DNA of 64,000 nt from Hermatobates lingyangjiaoensis (GCA_026182355.1 JAPFBL010000068.1:9833001-9897000); one strand, 5' to 3'. Counted from the stretch's first letter, positions 34,446 through 46,235 are shown. Numbers and translations: made by a program. Notes: a model not told the origin generated them from the sequence alone.

Positions 34446-37400
34446 GTATTTGTTTACCTTATTCTAAACATGAATCATATTTTAATTGAACTGGTTCATA
34501 AAGTATAAATACAGAAATTATATTAGAATTCTTACGTAATTTGTTTAAGTGAATGTGACTTATCCAGAAATTTACGCACATAATTATTATAGAATAGTAT
34601 AGTATTACTTTTACAATTTTACGCTATATTACACCTTCTTATGGACCAAAACTGTAAACATTTTCTTGTAAAAAACTAATTGAATATGTTAGTGTAAAGT
34701 GTTATATTTCAATTTTTTAATTTTTGCAATTTAGTTGTAGGGAAATATTTTCTATTTTCGAAGAATATACTATGATGCTCTTTTCTTTGAAGCAAATTTA
34801 ACAAAAACTGTTCAGCTTAGTCCTCTGTAATGATCTATTTTTGGTTTAATTTCGCTATGGCATTTCAAACAGTATGGTATGTCTGCACAAACCAACTTGT
34901 TCGTTTATTAAGAAATTCGTTAGAATTTTGTAGTTCTGATTAATATTATTTTGATAATACGCTTTATCATACCTTTAAAGTTAGCAGTTTAGGTGGAAAA
35001 AACATAGTGTCTTAAATGACATAATGACCAATTTATTAATTTTTTTTAAAATAATGTATGTATAGTATTGCCTAAAAATTATAAAGTATACCTTCAATAT
35101 AAGAACTTTTTTTCATGTTGATTGATAACTGTTTCCAATAGATTTATTTGAGTAAAAAACTTCTTTACTCAATGGTATCAAAGAACACTCTGAATCGAAA
35201 CAATTTTTTAAAGGCATTCTCTGTTATAAAACATTAATTTCTGTAAAATGGAACTCTAAAAGGTTTCAAGTTACAATTTAATTTGAAACGTTCGAAAGTG
35301 TTAATAATATCGTAAACAGAAGATTGGTGAGCAAAGTATTAGCAATAAATCTGATATGACCACAACTTTTTTTAAAACAAAATTATGAATTCATAGAAAT
35401 AATAATCATTAAAAATATCTGCAGTGGTTTGCATTCACCTCTACTATAAGTAAAGGAATCATAAAATCAAACCGATAATAGCTTAGTTATTAAGCTGTTA
35501 TCATGTTGTGAACACCTTTTTTCCCAAACGGAAATTATATAGACTGTTGATATAACCTCTATAATCTATGATTAAGGATTTCCAACTGGCTATTAGAGGA
35601 ATTATAGTTTTCAGAAGTTTACACTTCCCTTATTTCGACTTGTGTCACAGTAAAGTTTCATTCAGACTTGACGTCTACATATTTGTTGAATCTTCTTTTC
35701 TGTTACACAATTTTTCATAGTAATAATAAATCAATCATTAGTACTAATCGTAACATATTGTAGTTTTTAAACGCCATATAAATTTTAACTAAATACGATG
35801 ATTATAAAGTATTACTTAATTTTTGATCCTAGTTTAATCGACTTTTTAGAAAAAAAACCTATTTAAAAATTTCCCTTTCAAAAAAAATCTGGGTCCCTGA
35901 AATGTTGGTTTTAGGACTATCTAATAGGAAGTGTCTTTATCTCTTCAAAAGGTATGGAATTTACTTGACATAATTTTCCCATTAATATTTCAATTAAAAA
36001 TTATTTTTCTTTTTTCGAATAAACCTGCATTATTTAAACTTCTCTACATTCCTGTTTTTTTTAAACACTAAATAACTATGAAATTTTGCATGCTATATAC
36101 AATTTATTAGGTAATACGCTTTAACTGAATTATAGCAGAAAAAGTGGCCTATGATTTTTCTTTGATGTGAACTCAACTGAGCAATACACATACATTAAAA
36201 TAAATGATTCAAGAAAGAAAACAGTTCGCCCACGTTCTGCAAGGAAAAGTGGGTTGCAATCGGATGTATTATGCAACGTGCTTCTCTCAACATAGTATTA
36301 ATTTTTCTAACTTGCAGCTTTTTGCACAATTTTTAATTTAAGAATTGCAATGTCAACCACTTATCTCTAATACTAAAATGTGTCTTAAATGTCTTCTAAA
36401 AATGTTGGATTATTATTAACAAACCATTTATATTAAAGTAAATTGATTACTCATATTATTAGCTAAATCTTTTTACCTCGTAAATAACTCTTGTGTTTCC
36501 TATTTACTATGTAAGACAGATTTTCTAATAATGTGATGTTTACTAACCTCTGTGATACTAACAATATACATGCATTTAAATATATTACATTGGACAAATA
36601 TCACAAATACAAGTTAACAGATGGATTTAACACATTTTGTAATAGTATCAACAATGTTGTTACCGTTAACGATGGTTCACAACATGTATCTCATATATAC
36701 GATGTACATTATAGATTATCCATATTTACAGGTGACAGTACTTTAAGACTTGCAGCGTAGTTAATTTTTTATTATTATTATTTAACACTCATAAAACCTG
36801 CAGTGGTATATGCTCAACTTTAGAATAAGAAAACTATATATTAAGCTGTTTTATTCAATCAGCTCAATTTCTTAATTTTATGAATGTAACTATCAATCTC
36901 CATGTTACCAATCCAACAAAAATAAAATCTGATAAAGTATTTGAAAACTTTTGGAAAACTATCGAGAACTAATTAGGTGGTTAGTAGCAATCATTGAAAT
37001 ATATCAAAATCAAATCTTTAAAAGGGATAAAAAAACAGCTGATGAAATATTTTGCGTTCTCAATAAGAGTGGCAGAATGTACATAGTGCAATAGCATTAA
37101 AAAAAAATGCATTTATCATTTGAGAAAGTTTGTAACAATTAAGCAACATAAGCACTTTAATAATAATAAGTAACCAAGTAATAATAAAGAATTTATGAAT
37201 ATTTCTTCATATGGATTATTTGTAATACGGTTGGTTAGATTAAATTTATGAAAATGTTGTAGATTTAACAGTAGTATAAACAGAAAAAAATTTCAAGTTC
37301 TGTTATTAAATGAATTAACTGGAAATTTTGTCAATAATTATTTTGAATACATATCATACTTTTTATAATAAATTTTATTCCAAATGACGTCAATACCTTT

Positions 37401-38039
37401 ACGTCTTTTTGTACTTATTTATCTTCAAATATAAAATATTTGAATTTCTTATCCTAATTTTGAAAAATTCATTTCTGATATATTGTGTGGTTTGGCTTGT
37501 CTCATTACAATTAAGTTAAGGTAAAGAAATACGACAAGACGATGAAAGTTAAGTGACCAAAGATGAAATGCAGGATTGTTTTTTTAATTTTATTTTCTCC
37601 CTGGTAACTATCCAAATTTCATAAACATTTTGTCATTCAATACTGATATTGCTTGGAATATAATTGTAAGATAATAATTTTTGTGAGAATAACCAAAAGA
37701 GCAAAGAAAAATGTCTTCACATTTTGATATAAAGTACCTATTTCTTGCTTCATTATTTCCAAAGACATTAGCTTCGCTATAATACTCACGTATTCCCCAC
37801 TGTTGAAATGACACTTAAAATATATACATGTCACAGTTTATTAAGATTTCATCGTAAAATGGTGTTAACTGTAAAGTTTTTGTAAAATCTTGATGGTCAC
37901 CCTCCCGCGAATGGACAGATATTGTCAACAAATATATCAAACTGATTTGTGTACCTCAAAAGCTGTAAATTAATAAAAACCACAAAATTGTTTTTCATAA
38001 TCCACTGAACTTATATTCCTTTTCTATAAGTAAAGTATA
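34446..38039. other. AT-rich desert
   Basis: No gene, transposon end or structured repeat recognised. Confidence 0.4.
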
Positions 38040-38420
38040 GTGATCATGAACAAATTTGATCTCGAGATTTAGGCAGATTTACATTCTGTCAAAAGTTCTG
38101 TTTAGAGGTACCCCTTATATGAAGTTTTTTTAAGATATCTGTTTTTGTGAATGGGTAGATGGGTGTGTATTCAACAGCTCTCAATCTTTGATGGGTCAAA
38201 TTAATATTTTACACCAAAATGAACCTCAAAGTGTTGATGTATTGTTTGGAAGCAATTATACTTCATGGAAAAGTCAGTTTTTTTCTAAATTATGTTTTTC
38301 AACATTTCTACCTCCTAAATTACTAACCCTAGAGTCATAAAATTTTGTCCTTATGGAAGTGACAAAGGCAGTAACTGAAAAAGCCCTAAGATTCTTAAAA
38401 CAAAGTAATTGTTTTTCTCA
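38040..38420 (-). repeat. Dispersed repeat R1, inverse copy
   Basis: The complement contains the R1 landmarks: the TGATCCATCAAAGAT block appears here as ATCTTTGATGGGTCAA, the CCGCCCA block as ATGGGTGTGTATTC context, and TACTAACCCTAGAGT mirrors the TCTAGAATTAGTAG area. Confidence 0.55.
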
Positions 38421-40191
38421 ATAAAATGTAAGAATTTTTAATTATGATCCAATGTAGATGCTTGTAAGGACTATAATAAAAGCGTAATCATATCTAAATG
38501 ATTAGAAAGCCCACAACTAATGTAAAATTAGTTGAATTTTTTGTTTTCAAAATTACATTAAACAACCCGGTGTTATAGTACATTTAATGTTTTCAGAAAA
38601 TGTTTTTTGATACTAAACAGCTCATTAATAAACCATACAATTTTGCTATAAATAGAAAAAACATAGAAATTTATAAAAAAAATTTGTGAAATTGCAATTA
38701 CCGTAATGAGTATTAAAAACCTTTAAAAACTGAATATTCATGCTGGACTAATGGATCCCTTGTTATCCTTGTGGAATTTATTTATATTGTTTACATAGAC
38801 TTAGAATATGTAATAATTTAGAATATGTATTCACATTTTAAGTGAATCAACTGAAGTAATATAAGTTAACATAAGTAAGTACTGATCAAGTACTTAATCA
38901 ACAGGGACTGATTCTAGGACTTTTATCCCTCACAGTAAAGTGAAGATGTTAAAATCAATTCTGCAGTTCTCAAAACTTTTAGTCAATTAAATTTTGACCT
39001 CAAACTTCGCCATGATTATTTTTCTGTAAAGTAATATACGATTATTATGCATTATGAATATTTATTAAACATTATAAAGGATCATTTATAAAAGCATAAT
39101 TTTTATTATTTGGTGTCAATAAAGTTACAGTTTCTAATTTCATCCATTGAAGTTCTTACAAAGAAATAAAACATATTCATCTGAAATTGACCTTCGGAAT
39201 AAAACAAACGACAAATGTATTAAATCATACATATTAATAACATAAATATCTTGAAATTTTAAACAATACAAGTTATCTTGAACGCATTAACATCAAAAAT
39301 AATTATAATACTTTTAATTAAGGCTACTCCAATTTAAAAAAAATAGCTTTTTTTTAAAATGCTAATGGGTACATTTTAGTCTGGGTGTTGAGTGAAATTA
39401 ATTTGAAAGCCTGAAGTCACTGATAGCTGAATATCAGTTCAAACAAATTTCAAGTTCCCTTAATCCATAAAACAGCAATCCTATTATTTTGAAGAAATAC
39501 ATAATATTAACATATTATTCTGTTAATATTAACAGAAATACATAATATATAATATACAAAATATTCACTCGTTGTATATAAGGTTTTCATGAACAAGTGA
39601 AAAAGAATCGGTAATTCTGTAGGTTCACTACAGTGACTAATTTCCCGTAAAATGTGCATAGTACATTATTTTATTTTAAATAAATAAAATATATTTACAG
39701 AATATTTAAAAATTAATTGAATTTAAATTGAAAGACTATTTTAGTATTAATTTGTAATCCAGAAGAGCTGGGTTGGTAAGGGCGAAGTTTTCACATTTTC
39801 ATTTCTCTCAAATGTAAACACACCCCTTGTACAGACGATATGTAATGTTTTTCAAAACGGAATGGTGTTATGGCTGGCATTGCACGCCTCGATGCTCCCA
39901 TACCTCTCTGCTCACAATACCTTCAAAACTCTGCAGCATTTCTCTGCTCACTTTTGCAGCCATTCAACCATATTTAATGGTGTCTTAAAATCCAAATACC
40001 TTTTAAATAATCATTTCTCATCAAGAATGTCACTAATATACAAACGTTCTCTAAAAATTATTTAAGTAATAAGAAGTTTAATTATTACTTAAATAATAAT
40101 AATTAATTAATTCTTATTTAAACCGATATTATTACACTGTTGTGTTCCTACAGTGATGAACACATGATGTGTATTACAGTAATACGTAAAC
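38421..40191. other. AT-rich spacer
   Basis: No genes recognised. AGAAATACATAATAT is repeated twice at 39494-39545. A slightly GC-richer stretch lies at 39860-39970. Confidence 0.4.
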
Positions 40192-40199
40192 TGTTAGGG

Positions 40200-40399
40200 C
40201 AGAGTTTCTCAAAATTTTTTCGACGCGGAACTCTTTTTGGTTCAGTAACTTTCCTGGGTACCCCAAATACTAATGATTTTCTACGCCCCTAATGTAAATA
40301 TTTTCATATGTCTTTATAAATAATATGTACGTCTAAAAACAATTAAAAAGTAATAACATGAAATGTTGATTTTTTTGGAACCCACTTTGAGAACCTCTG
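40200..40399. mobile_element. 200-bp hAT-like MITE with target duplication
   Basis: Begins CAGAGTTTCTCAAA and ends with the complement of CAGAGGTTCTCAAAGTGGG, giving TIRs of about 14 bp with one mismatch. It is flanked by TGTTAGGG (40192-40199) and TGCTAGGG (40400-40407), an 8-bp target duplication with one change. Known: CAGNGGTTCTCAAA termini with 8-bp duplications are typical of non-autonomous hAT elements. The interior is non-coding and A/T-rich apart from CGACGCGGAACTC near the left end. Confidence 0.8.
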
Positions 40400-40723
40400 T
40401 GCTAGGGGATACAGATTAGTGAGATACGCAGTATGTGACATGACAAATACAATGTTCATAACAATTATATTCTAGGTCATCGTTGTTATAATACATCCTT
40501 CCTCAGAGGACAAATCAAAAAACTCTTGATTTTTGGAATATCGAGATGAAAGTGACTGGGAATAACCTTAGTTACTCTTAGGCTAATCTGCAGACACTCT
40601 TAATTAATACCATCATGTATCAGAAACAGATCATTCCTCACTGTCTTCACTGCCAAAGTGGTGATATAGTCAAACAATAACAAAAGTCGAGTACAAAATC
40701 CTAAAAGTCAGTAATGTATTTAC

Positions 40724-40771
40724 CAGAGGGGCCGGGTTAGCTCAGTCGTTAACGTACTTGCCTTTGAACTG
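40724..40771 (+). mobile_element. Retroposed tRNA 5' half (or truncated tRNA-SINE head) with target duplication
   Basis: GGGGCCGGGTTAGCTCAGTC and the following CTTGCC and TTTGAAC read as acceptor strand, A box/D arm and anticodon loop of a tRNA. The T arm and B box are missing. The 48-bp insert is flanked by identical ATGTATTTAC at 40714-40723 and 40772-40781. It ends just after the anticodon loop. Either a cleaved tRNA half or a truncated tRNA-derived SINE was inserted by LINE machinery. It is not a functional tRNA gene. Confidence 0.6.
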
Positions 40772-40822
40772 ATGTATTTACTACGACTGCAATGTAAAAC
40801 AAAAATTTAATTATTTAAGGGA

Positions 40823-40935
40823 ATTGATAATTATAAAAAACAATCCACTTAATGATATAGATAAGTTTTTGCAATTAACACGTGGAATAAATATCAAAGT
40901 CTTAACCAGAATTAAAAGTTCAGACTAATATCGTC
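40823..40935 (+). repeat. Local repeat R2, copy 1
   Basis: TTGATAATTATAAAAAACAA, CCACTTAATGATATAGATAA, CAATTAACACGTGG and AATTAAAAGTTCAG match 41931-42042 in the same order. Spacing is 1.1 kb, same orientation. Confidence 0.8.
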
Positions 40936-41930
40936 TTTTTTTATCTACTACTTCTTTTTAATATCACTTTTTTTCAATTATTTAATATCTTTTGTGTTAA
41001 ATCGTAACAGATACTAATTCATAAATATTTACTTACACTATTAGTAACATTAGTAAATTAGTTTTATTAACTTAACAATAAAATTAATTGAAATTGTTGT
41101 AGTGATAAATAAAATATAAAGCTCTAGGGCACTAAAGAGAAATTTCTGTATACCTAATATACCGATGAATGATTGTTAAATATGCTTGAATAATTTAAAG
41201 TTACTAACTTTCTATCCAACTTTGTATGAAAAATATGCTAACTCTAAGCACACCAATTGTATCAAACACCGCATAAAGAACCACGAGAAGGATGTATCAA
41301 GAATAAACAAAACCCTCTTTAGTTCGGACAAGTTTGCTACATACAAGATACGCAAGCATGGTGTTTTCATTTGTGTTAGCTATTTCTATTGACTTTTGAA
41401 AACTTGTCCTGTATTTGCTGGTTGATGTTACTTTTTGTTAAGTTTCCATTTATTGTTCATCGTTCATGTACTTGGGAAAACGGTTCTATTGCCGTATATT
41501 TATGATAATCTAGTGAGTATAGTGAGCTTCCCTCTACCACATTACCTACACTATAGTTTAAAGTATGTTTTTATACGATGTGATTTGAAGTTAATAATTT
41601 GGCGAGTCGTTAATTTTTTTTTTGCTTTACCTCTGTTTTAAGTGATTTTATTTAACTTTTTTTCCGGACACGTTAAGTTGTGGAACAGGTACATTATGCT
41701 TCAGATATGTTGTTACGTATGGTTTAACTAATGGAAGATATTAGTTCCAAAACTAAACTAAGCTTCAATTATACCAAATCTACTAAAAATTTCTTCACTT
41801 TTTTGATTTAAAAAATAAAAATAAATAGTACAAAATCTCTGATGGTGACTAACTCTCGATTAAATGCTTGATTATCATAATTTGTTTTTTTTTATATAAA
41901 AAAATTAACATTTCCAATAAAAAGTATATC
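40936..41930. other. AT-rich spacer between R2 copies
   Basis: No firm gene. A plus-strand frame of 68 codons (41186-41392) contains RIKNHEKDV and KFATYKIRKHG, which faintly recalls the R-I-K-x-H helix of PLE GIY-YIG nucleases; see findings. Confidence 0.3.
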
Positions 41931-42042
41931 TTGTGATAATAATAAAAAATAATCCACTTAATCATATAGATAAGTTTTTTCAATTAACACATGGTTAAAA
42001 ATCAAAGTTTCAACCAAAATTAAAAGTTCAGAATAGGACTAA
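41931..42042 (+). repeat. Local repeat R2, copy 2, interrupted by mariner
   Basis: Same order of words as copy 1. The sequence after the mariner (TTATTATCTTTCTATAAAA from about 42804) resembles what follows copy 1 (TAATATCGTCTTTTTTTATC), suggesting the mariner landed inside this copy. Confidence 0.7.
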
Positions 42043-42613
42043 TAAAGAATACCGAACTACTAATAGCCGAACAACCAGGTTCACACCACTCTTTAGCCTC
42101 TTGTTTTGATTTAAGATCATGGTGATAGACCCAAGTCTCATCCATAGTGATGAATCGACGAACAAAATCCACTTTATCCTTTTTAAAACGTTCCAAATGT
42201 TGTTGAGAAAGTCGCATTCGAATGTGTTTTTGTTCAATTGTTAGCGAATGCGGCGCCCATTGTGCACACAGCTTTTTAAAACTCAAAATTTTATTTAAAA
42301 TATGACTCACACTGCCTAATGAGATGTCTAGAGCCTCTACTAAATCCCTCTCAGTCAATCGACGATCTTCCAAAACCATATCCTGTACTTCGGCTACGAT
42401 TTCTGGTGTTGATGCGGTTTTTGGACGACCTTCACGTGGATCGTCTTCATGGCTTGCACGACCACGTTTAAATTCAGCAACCCATCTTTCAACTGTTCTA
42501 ATTGAAGCTGAACGTTCATTATACACTCTTAACATTCGTTCGTGAATTTCTTTTGGTGCTACACCTTCCAAAAATAAGAATTTTATCACTGCACGATATT
42601 CAATTTTTTCCAT
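42020..42613 (-). pseudogene. Mariner transposase, C-terminally truncated
   Basis: 197-codon frame starting ATG 42611-42613. Residues 5-50 form the first helix-turn-helix (FLFLEGVAPKEIHERMLRV, TVERWVAEFKRG). GRPKT at 62-66 is the AT-hook linker. Residues 70-110 form the second helix-turn-helix (LDISLGSVSHIL). WAPHSLT at 119-125 corresponds to WVPHxLT. TMDETWVYHHD at 156-166 carries the first catalytic Asp (D158), and EAKEW follows at 172-176. After CEPGCSA the family sequence stops. The last residues run through the element's left edge into flanking DNA. The second and third catalytic Asp are missing, so it cannot cleave DNA. Confidence 0.85.
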
Positions 42614-42800
42614 TGTCGAAAATACTGTGACACGGCGACACTAAATGGCTTCTAAACAAGGAATGAATTGATTGATTAAAATGAACCTTCACTTATTTGT
42701 TGATAAGAAGAGTGAACCAACAAAACAAAAACAAATTTGGACTAGTAGCAAATTTGGACTGTCGCTCTTATCGACCGACAAAACTTATTGAACAACCTGG
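42052..42800 (-). mobile_element. Mariner-like element, 3'-deleted
   Basis: The right edge read outward is CCAGGTTGTTCAATAAG next to TA 42801-42802, a good mariner terminus. The left edge is less certain: CCGAACTACTAATAG after TA 42050-42051 aligns only loosely with it. About 185 bp of leader precede the transposase start. The total of about 750 bp is far below the usual 1.3 kb, because the catalytic C-terminal half is gone. It is unrelated at sequence level to the mariner at 4519. Confidence 0.65.
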
Positions 42801-42802
42801 TA

Positions 42803-43585
42803 GCTTATTATCTTTCTATAAAAACCTAGCGAGTAATTGTTATGAAGTTTGGAAAGCCCTCCATTAGAAAAATACTTGATGAAACATTTTGAAATGGCTA
42901 AGGTAATAGAGAAAAATGACAAAATATAGATGCTGTTAGCTTAAATATTTTAAAAAGAATCATTTACAGCCTTCTTAGAACGAAGTTGTCAGCCTCACTG
43001 AACGTTTATTGACTCTTAATCTAAACTTACAATAGGTAACACTAAAAAATTACTACAGCTGATAATTCATAACTAACTGTAATATTGAATAAAAATGACA
43101 GTACGAAAAGATTGAAACATGTCAAGTGAAAAAAATGTTTATGTAAGTTAATGTACCATCTACTGGATAGGATAAAGAGATCTGTTTAAAACTAAAAACA
43201 ATTTTAAAAAAATTAAGCAATTAATTCCTACATTTTTCTATTAATTTCCTTCATTCCTCCCATTGTCTTATATGTAGTAATTGATCAAGGCTCACAAAAG
43301 TAATTTCTTCATATGATTAAATACGAATTTTTTTGGTCAGCATTCTAAGTTTTATCCAAGTGGAATACTAATAAATAGTACTTACAATTTTAAAAAATAA
43401 CTCCATAATGATATAGTAATAGTAGTTATTTTTAACTCTTTTTAACAGAGTTTTTCTAAATTATCAAAGGCTTGATTAGGCAATTGTTTACTTCTTGTAG
43501 AGATTAATAAATTAATTGCGTTATAAATTATTTGAGAGACATGTCTTAAATGATTTAAATAGGCCTATTAAATGGTTATTCTACT
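42803..43585. other. AT-rich spacer
   Basis: Nothing recognised. Confidence 0.4.
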
Positions 43586-43589
43586 TAAC

Positions 43590-43740
43590 GCTTTCCGGAA
43601 ATAGCCTCCCGGAGAGGTGATGGGATTGCCTCTGTGGTGCCCCGAGTAATCAAGGCGATTGATGCTAGCTTTACCAATACTGGCTGCCAAACACAGCTAC
43701 AGGTACACAACTATTTGTTTCTAACCTCCCTCTAACGATT
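43590..43740 (+). other. GC-richer segment open on both strands, possible exon or TE fragment
   Basis: The plus frame reads IASRRGDGIASVVPRVIKAI, then DASFTNTGCQTQLQ with an in-phase CAG|GTACAC donor-like site near 43701. A complementary frame on the minus strand is also open (VKLASIALITRGTTEAIPS) with TTTGGCAG upstream. About 35 codons each; no family recognised. Composition contrasts sharply with both flanks. Confidence 0.2.
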
Positions 43741-44627
43741 TTGTCAACTTCATTACCCCTTCCATTCTCCTGTATTCCTTTTACTCTGCTATTTATCATT
43801 ATGTTCTTCTGTCAATATATACATATGACAATTAATATAGGAACAGTGTTATATAATTATTAAATGTACTGTGATCTTAAAGTATTAAAATAAAGATATA
43901 AAATAAACGTATAAAATATTGAATATAATATTATTTAATGATATTGAATTGATGACTAACAAGTTATATAATATTATATATAATACATTTATGTGCTAAA
44001 CATAAAATTAGCTTTATCCTTGAGTTTTTCTCTTGATCATTTTCTCCAAAATCGTGCAGAGTTTTGGGGTAATTTAATGATATGTTTTGTTAGATTAATG
44101 TAAGTACTCTGAACTTCCCTTCTTTAATGGTGAAATTATAGATTGTATTATCTACTACATGTCGTTCGGTTCGTTTAAGAGTTGTTTTACGCCGTATCAT
44201 TCTATAGAAGAAATTTTGAATGTTTTAATTGTTTTAGTCGATTTATTAAGTATAAAGTTTGTACTATAGATACAATATTAGATAAGTCAACTCTTGCAAT
44301 GTTCTATATTTTATTGTAAATTTGGAATGAATTCAACTTCCTTTGAAATGTTTTGAAAACTGTCTAATTTCTTTTAAAGTGTTTCTTTTGGTTAGTAAGT
44401 GTCTTAAAATTTAAAAACAGTTTAATTTTCATTATAAATCCTGTTACCCACATTAATCAAAAAAATAAAATTAACTGATGTAGCAATGGCTTTGTTTATT
44501 ATCTCATAGTTTTAATATTGCCATCTCAACAGTGTAGTCCTCTTATGTATGTAGTAGAAATAAGTCTCTCTTAATTTAATTTTTATGTGAATGATTTACT
44601 CCATTTCTCATACTACATAACAATAAT
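43741..44627. other. AT-rich spacer
   Basis: Nothing recognised. Confidence 0.4.
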
Positions 44628-44665
44628 ATAAAGATGAAAGTCCGAACTTTCATCTTTATATTATA
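44628..44665. repeat. Short palindrome
   Basis: TATAAAGATGAAAGT and ACTTTCATCTTTATA around a CCGA centre. A further ATTCATCTTTATATTAT follows directly, so one arm is duplicated. Confidence 0.85.
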
Positions 44666-44720
44666 AATATTCATCTTTATATTATCTAGTTCTTCCTAGA
44701 TTCAAAATCATAGAAAATAG

Positions 44721-44735
44721 GTTTAAGTTAGTTAA
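44721..44735 (+). repeat. 15-bp target duplication, left
   Basis: GTTTAAGTTAGTTAA, identical to 45481-45495. Confidence 0.85.
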
Positions 44736-45480
44736 ACGAATGGACAGGCTTCCTACCAGCCTTACAGTTTTAGGACAACCCTAGGGTTCTTAAGAACTCG
44801 GTCGTCTCCCTCCGAAGGGGACAATTGCCGTTACTTCAGGACGAAGGCTTTCTAATAGTAGTTAATCGGACCCTATCAGGGCGTCATTGTGAGGAGTCTT
44901 AGTACCTATGTGCACGACTCATAGAGAGAGATTACAAACCTCTCGTTAGCTAAACGCCACCTGACTGGGCTAGCTTCTAAGGTCTTCCGTTGGCTAACTG
45001 CCACCTGTACTAAAACATAAGAGTGGTCGTATCTAATCGTCCCCACTCCGAGATCCCGTCAAGGCACGAGCTTCTACCAGGCAAGGACCCGTTATCCAGT
45101 CCATTCAGCTGAGTTCATGGACCGTTCCCACTAGTAGGGGTTTGGGGTCTCTTACTCCCCGGTATGCTAAGCAGGCATCCTCCCGAGAGGTTACTGCTTC
45201 TCACAAAGCAACCGCAAGGTCTACCCAACTTGTGTGAGAACCAGCTGCCACTACGAGTCCTACCTCTGAGGCGGGATGGAACCCTACATGTCCCCTATCG
45301 CCCGTAGTACCGACTTTATTTTTAGAGTTTCGGATCAAACTCCGGACCAATGGTCCTACTGAACCTGCTCAGCTGCAGATGGGGTCAGTGGTCCTTGTAG
45401 CCTCCGGTTTCAAGAACCACGTGGAAAATAAAGCCAATACAACCTGTGGTATAGCTGCATGGCCCCACTAGAGGCGGGTA
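44736..45480. mobile_element. 745-bp GC-rich insertion of unknown class, probable non-LTR type
   Basis: A sharply bounded block of balanced composition in A/T-rich DNA, flanked by identical 15-bp direct repeats. It starts ACGAATGGACAGGC and ends ACTAGAGGCGGGTA. There are no TIRs, poly(A) or long open frame. An internal imperfect duplication is seen: GTTAGCTAAACGCCACCTG near 44945 and GTTGGCTAACTGCCACCTG near 44990. A 15-bp duplication fits target-primed reverse transcription (LINE, SINE or a non-autonomous LINE derivative) better than LTR or DNA transposition. I do not recognise the family. The strand is undetermined. Confidence 0.7.
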
Positions 45481-45495
45481 GTTTAAGTTAGTTAA
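45481..45495 (+). repeat. 15-bp target duplication, right
   Basis: GTTTAAGTTAGTTAA, identical to 44721-44735. Confidence 0.85.
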
Positions 45496-45854
45496 GGGAG
45501 TGAAAAACTCCTTACTGATTCATCAGTAATGTTAATTTCTCCTCCTCAAAATATATTAAAAATAATTGCAGCTTTAAAATGTATATTATATAGAAAATAA
45601 ATGTACTCATTTTTATGTAATTAGTACACCAAAATGGAATTATATATATGTGTTCTATAAAATAAAATTAAATGCGATGTGCAGCTTACTCCCAAGGAAG
45701 CAAAAGATGTATGTTTTTGGGCAATGATACCTCAAGAAGACTAAACACATTTCCACATCCATCAGTTTTTGGTGATTACCATAATTGTAGACAAAAACGT
45801 TCTTATGATGACATTGAGATGTGTTTTGTTACATGATTGCCGTCGTTTAAATAA

Positions 45855-45950
45855 TGTCGGTTTCTTTAATATATGAAACGTAATGTACGTATATGAGTCA
45901 GTTCTAACCAATGTACAGACAAAATCCTTCTTTTATTTATATAAATATAT
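45855..45950 (+). repeat. Local repeat R3, copy 1
   Basis: GTCGGTTTCTTTAATATATG, AAACGTAA, GTCAGTTCTAACCAATGTAC and CTTCTTTTATTTATA recur in order at 46139-46235. Confidence 0.75.
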
Positions 45951-46138
45951 CATTATCGTATTGTGATAACGAAGTTGAAATCATTAATCTAGAACTACCT
46001 GATACGTTACTGTTATCATAAAACTAAAGCAGGTTTTATAGCAAGGCCTTTCTGATTTACCCATTTTTCAATAATTTGGAGATCATGCGGTATAAGCTCA
46101 AATGCAGTAAAAGTGACAAACAGACATTTTTTTAAGGG

Positions 46139-46235
46139 TGGTTTCGGTTTCTCTAATGTATGAAACGTAAAAACATCTTGAAATTCGTCAGTTCTAAGCA
46201 CTGTACAGACAAAGCCTTTCTTTTATTTATAGAGA
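46139..46235 (+). repeat. Local repeat R3, copy 2
   Basis: Direct-orientation match to copy 1 with about 280-bp spacing and about 20 percent divergence by eye. The intervening 190 bp is not repeated. Confidence 0.75.

Noticed and set aside
40724..40771. Functional tRNA gene
   Set aside because: Only the 5' half is present. There is no T arm, B box or terminator, and target duplications flank it.
44736..45480. Solo LTR or DNA transposon
   Set aside because: The 15-bp duplication is too long for LTR integrases and common DNA transposases, and no TG...CA ends or TIRs are present.
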